Shown piece by piece: positions 8,367-14,582 of a stretch of 34,683 bases of DNA. Source of the DNA: Herbivorax alkaliphila (lineage in GTDB: Bacteria; Bacillota; Clostridia; Acetivibrionales; Acetivibrionaceae); the NCBI RefSeq assembly GCF_030848475.1, contig NZ_JAVDDS010000041.1, forward strand, positions 1 through 34,683, read 5' to 3'. Position numbers and translations under genes: made by a program. Position 1 is the stretch's first letter. Every line of letters starts with the position of its first letter. The notes under the pieces are model-generated. The model did no database searches, was not told the origin of the DNA, and was given only the letters and a program-made list of their open reading frames with translations.

Positions 8367-10480
8367 AACAGTATTGTTCAAAATTTATCTGTGAAACAAA
8401 ACCTGATATCATAAAATTTGCAAAGATTCTTGGTTATATCAAAGACTTTTATGAAGTTGAAAAGCTATTGATTATTTTAGATGGAATTGATGAGGTAAAA
8501 ACTACAATTGAGATTACTGGTCTATATGAAGAGAAGTATAAAGAAAAGTATTCTAAAGTATCTATTTTTGATTTTATACCTGAGCCTAAAGATCTTCCAA
8601 AAGGAGTGTTTTTCCTTATAACAAGCCGAACAAAAAAGGAGCTTGAGCATAATAAATACATCACAGAAGGGCTTGAGAAGCTTAAAATAACAGAAGAATA
8701 TGAATTTGACCGACATAATCCTACTTATAGAGAAATAATAAAAAAGTATGCTAAAAAGTATATTCTTAAAATAAATGATCAGGAAATGAAAAATGAAATA
8801 AAAATTAATAAGGATAATGAAGAAAATAAAGATAAGCTTGCAAAAATTAAAAGTTTGGAGATTGAGGTTGAAAAGATTTTAGAAGATGCTCAATATAGAT
8901 TTATATACTTAAATGCGTATAAGAAACTATATGAGTGCAATATTGATATTAATGCAGATAAAAATAAACTTTTAGGAGTGTTTTTTGAAAACATTAAAAA
9001 ATCCAGCAATGCTTATTATGATAAGGTTTTAAGATTTATGATGATTCTAGCATTAGCAGAAGAAGGAGAAAATATATCATTAAAGGAAATGGCATATCTT
9101 ATGGGGGAGGAGACCATTACCTTTAGACTTATGGGAATAATTCACGATATGAGATCCTTTATTGATTTTGAAAGAAGTGGAGCTGCTGCTAGAGGTAATC
9201 TTATAAGCATTTCTCATAAAGAGTGGAGAGAGAATATTTTATTTTTTGATAATGAGAAGAAGAAAGAAATAATTGAAGATTTGAGACAAATGTTTAATGC
9301 ATTTGTAAAAGGTCTTAACAGTGGTGATAATATTGCTAAAAGTGATTATGACGGAGAGACATGGCTTGCGGCAAATATAGTAGGAATAGTTAAACCTAAA
9401 AATTTAAATGGTGCAAAGGTGACTTTGAAAAAAGTAATTAATTTTTATAATAACCCACAGGGGTATATTGTTGAAAGGTATATTAAAACCTTAGACTCAT
9501 TGATACAAGTACTTTTACAAATGCAACATGAAGAGACTCTTGAAACCCCAAATGATTTGGCTACTGCATATATGAAAAGAGGATTAGCCTACTATATAAA
9601 GAGAGAAAAAGCAAAGGCAATAGAAGACTATGATACCAGTATAAAAATCATGGAAAAGCTAAATGAATTGTATAAAGAAGGAAAAGTGAATTTTGACCCA
9701 AATGATTTGGCTATGACATATATGAACAGAGGAAACGCCTACAGTTCAAAGAGAGAAGTAGAAAAGGCAATAGAAGACTATGATGCCAGTATAAAAATCA
9801 TGGAAGAGCTAAAAGAATTGTATAAAGAAGGAAAAGTAAATTTTGACCCAAATTATTTAGCTACTGTATATATGAACAGAGGAGTAGCCTACAGTTCAAA
9901 GAGAGAAGTAGAAAAGGCAATAGAAGACTATGATGCCAGTATAAAAATCATGGAAGAGCTAAAAGAATTGTATAAAGAAGTAAAAATAAATTTTGACCCA
10001 AATTATTTAGCTACTGTATATATGAACAGAGGAAACGCCTACAAATCAAAGAAAGAGGTAGAAAAGGCAATAGAAGACTATGATGCCAGTATAAAAATCA
10101 GGGAAGAGCTAAATAAGTTGTATAAAGAAGGAAAAGTAAATTTTGACCCAAATTATTTGGCTTCTGCATATATAAACCTTGGAATACTCTACTTTGAAAT
10201 GGATTCAAATGAAGGCTATAAAGAGGCTTTAGAATTATCAAAGAACGCGATAAACATTCTAATAGAAATAGTACCTAAAATACAATATTTACAGGAAGAT
10301 TTAATTAAAGTTATGTACATAGGATGTGTATCTGCAAAAAAATTAGGTGTTATTGAAGAACATACAGAGAATATTGCATCTTGTTTTTCTTTGATAAATA
10401 ATGATTTGCTGGAGGATTCACAAAAGGAAATGCTAAGTACTATAAAATCTATCATAAATGAAACAATTGAGCAGAATTAA
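8333..10480 (+). CDS. NACHT/STAND NTPase, -1 frame part (Walker B, sensor, TPR repeats)
   Basis: This is the continuation of the gene starting at 6891, read in the -1 frame from the AAC codon at 8331-8333. It adds 715 residues, giving about 1196 in total. Its first codons read through without a stop into LLIILDGIDEV (Walker B with the LDGIDE form typical of NACHT NTPases; D531 in joined numbering). FFLITSRTKKE follows, matching the sensor-1 region (ITSR). The C-terminal third holds four 50-residue TPR-like repeats (KAIEDYDASIKIMEEL type), a usual ligand-sensing part of STAND proteins. Independent initiation is unlikely: the first start-like codon near Walker B is a TTG at 8468 with no SD and would leave the NTPase beheaded. 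In a defence role the TPR part would sense and the N-terminus would act; this is inference from architecture. Confidence 0.7.
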   Translation, partial: LLPNAFQGTEIEQYCSKFICETKPDIIKFAKILGYIKDFYEVEKLLIILDGIDEVKTTIEITGLYEEKYKEKYSKVSIFDFIPEPKDLPKGVFFLITSRTKKELEHNKYITEGLEKLKITEEYEFDRHNPTYREIIKKYAKKYILKINDQEMKNEIKINKDNEENKDKLAKIKSLEIEVEKILEDAQYRFIYLNAYKKLYECNIDINADKNKLLGVFFENIKKSSNAYYDKVLRFMMILALAEEGENISLKEMAYLMGEETITFRLMGIIHDMRSFIDFERSGAAARGNLISISHKEWRENILFFDNEKKKEIIEDLRQMFNAFVKGLNSGDNIAKSDYDGETWLAANIVGIVKPKNLNGAKVTLKKVINFYNNPQGYIVERYIKTLDSLIQVLLQMQHEETLETPNDLATAYMKRGLAYYIKREKAKAIEDYDTSIKIMEKLNELYKEGKVNFDPNDLAMTYMNRGNAYSSKREVEKAIEDYDASIKIMEELKELYKEGKVNFDPNYLATVYMNRGVAYSSKREVEKAIEDYDASIKIMEELKELYKEVKINFDPNYLATVYMNRGNAYKSKKEVEKAIEDYDASIKIREELNKLYKEGKVNFDPNYLASAYINLGILYFEMDSNEGYKEALELSKNAINILIEIVPKIQYLQEDLIKVMYIGCVSAKKLGVIEEHTENIASCFSLINNDLLEDSQKEMLSTIKSIINETIEQN
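9551..10195 (+). repeat. Tandem 150-bp TPR-coding repeat, four full copies plus a partial
   Basis: Four successive 150-bp units begin at 9551, 9701, 9851 and 10001, with a partial fifth from 10151. Each encodes one 50-residue TPR-like unit. The middle units are nearly identical at DNA level, including third positions. This implies recent duplication or gene conversion, and copy number may vary between strains. Confidence 0.85.
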
Positions 10481-10585
10481 CTACATAAATTTTTATCAAA
10501 TACCAAAAAAATATCTCTAAAGAATCAAAATGATGAAGAAGAACTTAAAATTGTAAAAGAAGCTTTAAATAATCCAGCTAGATAA
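10481..10585 (+). other. In-frame open stretch after the NTPase stop codon
   Basis: After the TAA at 10478-10480 the same frame stays open for 34 codons to a TAA at 10583. It reads as an ordinary acidic, Lys-rich peptide (ends KEALNNPAR). It may be the tail of a longer ancestral protein cut by a nonsense change, or chance in AT-rich DNA. Confidence 0.3.
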
Positions 10586-10610
10586 AGTATTATAAACATG
10601 TATTCAATGA

Positions 10611-10652
10611 TATCGTGGCGGAAGCTGCAATCAAAGTAGTTCCGCTACGATA
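10611..10652. repeat. 13-bp inverted repeat hairpin
   Basis: The arm at 10611-10623 (TATCGTGGCGGAA) pairs with 10640-10652 (TTCCGCTACGATA): 12 Watson-Crick pairs plus one G-T. It is more GC-rich than its surroundings. No T-run follows on either strand, so a classical terminator is doubtful. It sits directly before a gene remnant and may be part of a small mobile or rearranged segment. Confidence 0.5.
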
Positions 10653-10659
10653 AGCATAA

Positions 10660-10896
10660 TATCTATATCTACTGGGGATTTTGACAATAAAGGCAACATC
10701 GGGAAAGTATATATATCTTGATATTCCAAACTGCTTAGTAAAGAAAATGTACTGTGAATATTTATTCAAGGAAATAGGTATTAAATCCATCTATAAACAT
10801 GTATCAAATCTTAAAACAATCCTTAATAAACTAAAAATCATTTCAAATAAAACAACTGAATCAAAAAATATCAAATTTTTTTCCACCCTATTATAG
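10660..10896 (+). pseudogene. C-terminal remnant of an AAA-ATPase-like / PD-(D/E)XK (DUF1703-type) protein
   Basis: The open frame begins straight after a stop and reads LYLLGILTIK, then YIYLDIPNCLVKKMYCEYL. From memory of the family this resembles the conserved stretch before the PD-(D/E)XK nuclease part of AAA-ATPase-like proteins (LLT-IKG then IPN-x-VxK-x-Y-x-EY). The rest of the family (P-loop, nuclease core) is absent, and no SD precedes a start, so it is a fragment. A matching N-terminal scrap of the same family occurs at 14478-14525. A short real gene starting TTG at 10681 is the less likely alternative. Confidence 0.45.
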
Positions 10897-10929
10897 TACC
10901 ATATTTATAAAGAGCTCACTTAAACTAAT

Positions 10930-11068
10930 TGATTGGAGGTGATGAAACCTAATTTACATGTTTGAAAAATCACAGTTCCTCGGTATTGGGAATCTAAAGA
11001 GCATACCGAACCCGCGGTGAATGATAAAAATGGATCGATCCTCAGTAATATAACTGGAGGATGATGTC
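10930..11068 (+). promoter_or_regulatory. Structured leader that can sequester the agrB ribosome site
   Basis: Two stems are visible. One pairs TCGGTAT (10980-10986) with ATACCGA (11003-11009). The second pairs 11038-11046 with 11053-11062 (nine pairs, one bulged G, AATATA loop) and buries GGAGGA, the only SD of agrB. An alternative pairing TTCC/GGAA (around 10976-10992) could compete with the first stem. It matches no riboswitch consensus I know. A role in translational control is inferred from the SD being inside a stable stem. Confidence 0.4.
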
Positions 11069-11683
11069 ATGATTAACAAACTAATTAACCAATTTATTAA
11101 GATTATTAAGTCAAATATTTATCTTGATAGCAAAAAAGAAGAACTAGTTACATATGCAATGAGAATAATAATTTTTGAACTTATAATAGGGACATTTTGT
11201 ATTGCAATAAGCCTTTTGCTAGGTGTTTTTAAATTTTTGGTTGTAACAACAATAGGTTTTGGAGCAATGAGGGTATTAGCAGGTGGAGCTCATGCCAACA
11301 GCCGATTAGAATGCTTTGTCTTTTACAATATTATTATATGGGGAGTAATTTATCTTTCAACGATGCTTACAATAAGTACTGAAGTAATAGTTATATTGAT
11401 GATCATTAATATCTTTGTATTGTCATTATATGCCCCAGGAGATACCCTTAAAAAGCCAATTATAAGAAAGAAAAAGCGAAAGCTATTAAAAATTGCTTCA
11501 ATTATTTTAACAATACTGCTTCATGTAGTTGCATTGTTAATTCAAAGTATGGAAAGTGTTATAAGCAACATTCTAGTATTATCATCTATAGTTACAGTGA
11601 TATTACTTTTACCCCTTGGATACAAGCTTTGTAGATGTAAAAGTGGGTATAAAAACCAAGGATCAGATATAATTAAATGTTAA
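11069..11683 (+). CDS. agrB: AgrB-like membrane endopeptidase for cyclic peptide maturation
   Basis: A 204-residue, multi-pass membrane protein of normal AgrB length. The family hallmark is present: AGGAHANSRLEC, with catalytic His75 and Cys82 seven residues apart, as in staphylococcal AgrB (His77/Cys84). Several hydrophobic helices surround this motif. AgrB cleaves the C-terminal part of the AgrD propeptide and closes the (thio)lactone ring at the membrane. The substrate gene lies 15 nt downstream. The ATG has a good SD (GGAGGA, 7 nt away), but that SD lies in a hairpin. No agrC or agrA follows, so the receptor must be elsewhere or the pair is an orphan. Confidence 0.85.
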   Translation: MINKLINQFIKIIKSNIYLDSKKEELVTYAMRIIIFELIIGTFCIAISLLLGVFKFLVVTTIGFGAMRVLAGGAHANSRLECFVFYNIIIWGVIYLSTMLTISTEVIVILMIINIFVLSLYAPGDTLKKPIIRKKKRKLLKIASIILTILLHVVALLIQSMESVISNILVLSSIVTVILLLPLGYKLCRCKSGYKNQGSDIIKC

Positions 11684-11698
11684 AGGGGAGTGTGTTAA

Positions 11699-11842
11699 AT
11701 GAATAATAAGTTGAAAATAGCAGTATTTAATATAATAGTTGTTGTTACTGTATTTGTTGCAACAGTATCAACATATGCTTCTTGGCCTTTTAGAATTTTT
11801 CAGGAAGAGGTTCCTAAATGTTTACTAGAAAAAGATGACTAA
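11699..11842 (+). CDS. agrD: AgrD-like cyclic autoinducer propeptide, Ser-type core
   Basis: A 47-residue peptide. It has an amphipathic/hydrophobic N-terminal leader (residues 1-25), a core around YASWPFRIF (26-34) and the conserved acidic tail EEVPKCLLEKDD (36-47), containing the VPxxL motif that AgrB recognises. The SD GGGGAG lies 8 nt upstream of the ATG. The position right after agrB confirms the family. The core has no cysteine; the only nucleophile is Ser28, so the mature signal would be a lactone rather than a thiolactone, perhaps S-W-P-F-R-I-F. Exact ring borders cannot be read from sequence. The Cys41 in the tail lies after the VP motif and is probably discarded. Confidence 0.8.
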   Translation: MNNKLKIAVFNIIVVVTVFVATVSTYASWPFRIFQEEVPKCLLEKDD

Positions 11843-12091
11843 AACTAAGTTTTTCTAATTTATTAAAGGATGTTGCTTAAGGTCATAAACTATGATAAAA
11901 AGATTACATAATGAGTAGTAAATATAATACTTGTACTTTTTCCATACTTTGAGGTTGTTTTTTTACTCTTGATAAGAAATATGATTTACTATAAAATAAA
12001 ATTGGACAATAAATGTTATATTATGTTAAGGACGCAAATAGTGTCACTCATGATTAAATATATCAATTATACCTTGAAATAGGGGGAGACT
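11843..12091. other. Intergenic region between agrD and the WYL pair
   Basis: AT-rich, with no coding frame seen. agrC/agrA, which often follow agrBD, are absent. The end holds the SD AGGGGGAG just before the next ATG. A TTGATA (11969) and TATAAA (11990) with a short 15-nt spacer is a weak promoter candidate. Confidence 0.3.
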
Positions 12092-13396
12092 ATGAAAGGT
12101 CAAAATAAAAAGGAGCGTCTTGAAAAGATTAAAGATCTCATCAGACGCAATAATGGAGCGACAAAGCTTGAAATATCAGATAAAATCGGAATCTCAATTG
12201 CTACAACAGCAAGAGACATAAAGTATCTTAGGGATATGGGACATAAAATTCTCTGTAAATCGGGACGATACAAATTAGCAGGGGAAGCTGTAAAACCCAT
12301 AAAAAACATTAAATATTCAATGAGTCAAAAACGTCAATTTAATCTTTTGTGGTTTATAAGTGAAAAAGGTTTTTGCACCCAAAAAGAGCTTAAAGATTTT
12401 TTTACCCGACCAACTAAGGATGATCTTGGTTGTGAAAAGTCGAAGATATGTACAAAGACCCTTAAAAAGTACTTGAAAAATTTGATGGATCAAGGAATGA
12501 TTTTATATAAATGTATACCTCCAAAAGAAGGAGGATATTATTTGGCTGAAAAGCAGTTTGATAAAGAAGGGATTCCTGTAGAACTATGTGTTAGAATAAT
12601 TGAATTTATAAGAACCAATACTGCTCCACTGCCATTTAACAACAAACTTCAGACAATTGTGGAAAAACTAGAAAACGGCATTATAAGGAGCATTGCAGGA
12701 AATGATCAATATCCTACAGGTGATATTCTTGACAACGTTGGACTGTCTTATAAAATTTTTACCGATGGAAAAGACAATGACGTGACACATAATCAAGAGG
12801 AACTATTATTTGAACTTGATAATCTTTGTCAAAACTGTTCTTTTGCCGAAATATGGACCAAGGGAAAGGATAAACCCTTAAAACATTTTTGTCTTTTGAC
12901 TGTATGCAGAGTTTCCCTTGGATGCTGGTATCTTGTTGTAAAAACCCGTAAACGCAAAAGACCCTACAGCCTTATAAGGGTTGATAGAATTGAAAAGGTC
13001 AATAGAATGGACAATATAAAACCTGATATAAATCTTTTTAAAAGGATTCAAAGCCAAAAGCTTGAAGCCTATGACGATATAGTGGAGAGTTTTGGTATGG
13101 GACTTGGAGGAAAAGTAGAAATTAAGCTTAAACTATCTTCTGACAAACAGATAACAAACAACATTATAACAAGGCTTGAAGATAATATTATTGAAGAACA
13201 GACTGTTTGTAATGAGGATGGATTTTGTGTGATAACTGTTTTGATAGATGGAGTTTCTGATTTTATGCACTGGATTAGAGGATTTGGATCAAAAGCAGTG
13301 ATTTTAGAACCTGAACATCTTAGAAATCTCCAGTATGAAGTGGCATTAAAAACAATTGAGAATTATCAGGAGGCACATGATGAGAACAAACTGTAG
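12092..13396 (+). CDS. HTH-WYL transcriptional regulator A
   Basis: A 434-residue protein. The N-terminus (about 8-60) is a DeoR/HTH_11-like helix-turn-helix (TKLEISDKIGISIATTARDI). A second helical, possibly winged segment lies around 80-150. The WYL domain is at about 230-310, with the literal WYL at 279-281 in GCWYLVVKTRKRKRPYSLIR; Arg/Lys-rich strands of this kind usually bind a nucleic-acid or nucleotide-like ligand. A WCX-type domain closes the protein (WIRGFGSKAVILEPEHLRN). The ATG follows the SD AGGGGGAG. Its end overlaps the next gene, also a WYL protein, so the two probably work as a pair. WYL regulators often control defence or DNA-damage genes; the target here is unknown. Confidence 0.85.
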   Translation: MKGQNKKERLEKIKDLIRRNNGATKLEISDKIGISIATTARDIKYLRDMGHKILCKSGRYKLAGEAVKPIKNIKYSMSQKRQFNLLWFISEKGFCTQKELKDFFTRPTKDDLGCEKSKICTKTLKKYLKNLMDQGMILYKCIPPKEGGYYLAEKQFDKEGIPVELCVRIIEFIRTNTAPLPFNNKLQTIVEKLENGIIRSIAGNDQYPTGDILDNVGLSYKIFTDGKDNDVTHNQEELLFELDNLCQNCSFAEIWTKGKDKPLKHFCLLTVCRVSLGCWYLVVKTRKRKRPYSLIRVDRIEKVNRMDNIKPDINLFKRIQSQKLEAYDDIVESFGMGLGGKVEIKLKLSSDKQITNNIITRLEDNIIEEQTVCNEDGFCVITVLIDGVSDFMHWIRGFGSKAVILEPEHLRNLQYEVALKTIENYQEAHDENKL

Positions 13397-14354
13397 TGAT
13401 GTAATAAACATTATAAAGTATATACTTTTTAATGAGGGATGTACTATAGCTGAAATAGCAGCAGGATTGGATTTTTCTTCTGCCTATGTTATAAAAATAT
13501 TAAAATCTGTTTATGACGATCCCTTGATAAACATAACTCTTTGTTATTCAGAAGAGTATAAGGATAGATGTGTATTTGAAGATATAAGTAAACGTGAATG
13601 TGTAAATAAGGTTAGGTGGAAGGTAGAAAGTGATAAATTAGATGCAATTCCGGCGGGTATTTTGACAGAAGAACAAAGATTAATCCTAACTGCTGTAATT
13701 GAATGCTCTAGTATACAAGTAAATGATGAAGACTATTCTTCTATTTTAGATAAAGCAACACCAAGTCCAAATTCAACAGTAGTTGTATTTGATATACCTA
13801 AAAAAACAGTTGAGAACAATGGGAATATGAATATTCTACAAAGAGCAGTGCAAGAGAGACATTATATTAAAGCATCACTTCTTAATACTACAGATAATTA
13901 CCTTTTAAAACCTCATGGATTTATAAGAAATGACTTAAATGGAGAGTGGTTTTTGATTGCTCAGGATGAAAATGACAACTCAAAAGTTCTTTTGGTATCA
14001 AGTCTTAATTCTATAAAAATTATGCCTAAAACTTTTACAAGAGATGTGCCTGTAAACAGGGAATGGGCTTTGAAAATTTTGAGCGATGACATGGTTGAAG
14101 TTAAAGTAGAGTTTGATTGCTATGAAGCAGTTTTAAAAAAAGTAAGGAGTGAACTTACTAACAAAGGAGCCCTTGTAGAAGTAGGAAATGATAAAATACT
14201 TTTCAAAGGAGTTATCAGCGATATAGAAAATTTTAAGACTTTTATAATGAGACTTGGCTCATCAGCAAGGGTATTGTCTCCAAAGTTTTTAAGAGATGAG
14301 ATAATAAATGAAACACAAAAACTCATTGATATACTTGAGAGAATAGATTCTTAG
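13380..14354 (+). CDS. WYL-domain regulator B
   Basis: A 324-residue protein from the ATG at 13380, chosen because AGGAGG (13368-13373) is 6 nt upstream. The ATG at 13377 is possible but close, and the upstream TTG at 13356 would precede the SD. The N-terminus (about 5-45) looks like a winged HTH (CTIAEIAAGLDFSSAYVIK). The WYL domain lies at about 155-220, with WFL (190-192) replacing WYL in GEWFLIAQDENDN. A WCX-type tail follows (FIMRLGSSARVLSPKFLRDE). It overlaps the end of the preceding WYL gene by 17 bp, indicating coupled translation. The pair is likely a hetero-regulator or a diverged duplication. Confidence 0.85.
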   Translation: MRTNCSDVINIIKYILFNEGCTIAEIAAGLDFSSAYVIKILKSVYDDPLINITLCYSEEYKDRCVFEDISKRECVNKVRWKVESDKLDAIPAGILTEEQRLILTAVIECSSIQVNDEDYSSILDKATPSPNSTVVVFDIPKKTVENNGNMNILQRAVQERHYIKASLLNTTDNYLLKPHGFIRNDLNGEWFLIAQDENDNSKVLLVSSLNSIKIMPKTFTRDVPVNREWALKILSDDMVEVKVEFDCYEAVLKKVRSELTNKGALVEVGNDKILFKGVISDIENFKTFIMRLGSSARVLSPKFLRDEIINETQKLIDILERIDS

Positions 14355-14414
14355 GTTTAGTAGTATGTAGGTAGTTTTTATTAAACGTGTATTTGAGTAT
14401 GTACCATAATTAAA

Positions 14415-14444
14415 TTGCAAATTATACTAATATAGGGGTATAAT
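14415..14444 (+). promoter_or_regulatory. Sigma-A type promoter upstream of the DHH-like gene
   Basis: TTGCAA (14415-14420) and TATAAT (14439-14444) are separated by 18 bases. It would drive the remnant at 14478 and the large gene at 14583. Confidence 0.5.
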
Positions 14445-14477
14445 ATAATCAGCGAATTATAAATAAAGGGTGATAGT

Positions 14478-14525
14478 GTGAAAAGACAGCCTGTAGGCAT
14501 AGACGATTTTAATAAAATAATTTAA
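14478..14525 (+). pseudogene. N-terminal remnant of an AAA-ATPase-like (DUF1703-type) protein
   Basis: A GTG codon preceded by AAGGG opens a 15-codon frame reading VKRQPVGIDDFNKII, then TAA. From family memory this is almost the standard opening of AAA-ATPase-like/PD-(D/E)XK proteins (MKRLPIGIDDFKKII). Nothing else of the gene remains next to it. It is a broken start with its old ribosome site. The C-terminal scrap of the same family is at 10660-10896, upstream and so not colinear with it. Confidence 0.5.
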
Positions 14526-14582
14526 GAGGTGAAACAATAAATCAGGCCTTAGAATCTGACTTAAAGGGGGAGAGACAAGCAT

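Noticed and set aside
9551-10195. CRISPR-like array
   Set aside because: The 150-bp period is in-frame TPR coding sequence without repeat-spacer alternation.
8468-10480. Independent gene starting at TTG 8468
   Set aside because: No SD, and the start lies inside a Walker B strand. The same frame is open upstream to the slippery site and completes an NTPase, so it is part of the 6891 gene.
10940-10966. Seven-codon leader peptide MKPNLHV before agrB
   Set aside because: The SD-to-ATG distance is only about 2 nt, and the peptide shows no attenuation feature.
10970-11062. Known riboswitch (c-di-GMP, c-di-AMP, SAM, THF, T-box) upstream of agrB
   Set aside because: Short fragments look similar (GATGAAACC, GGTGAAT), but the conserved cores of these classes are not present together.
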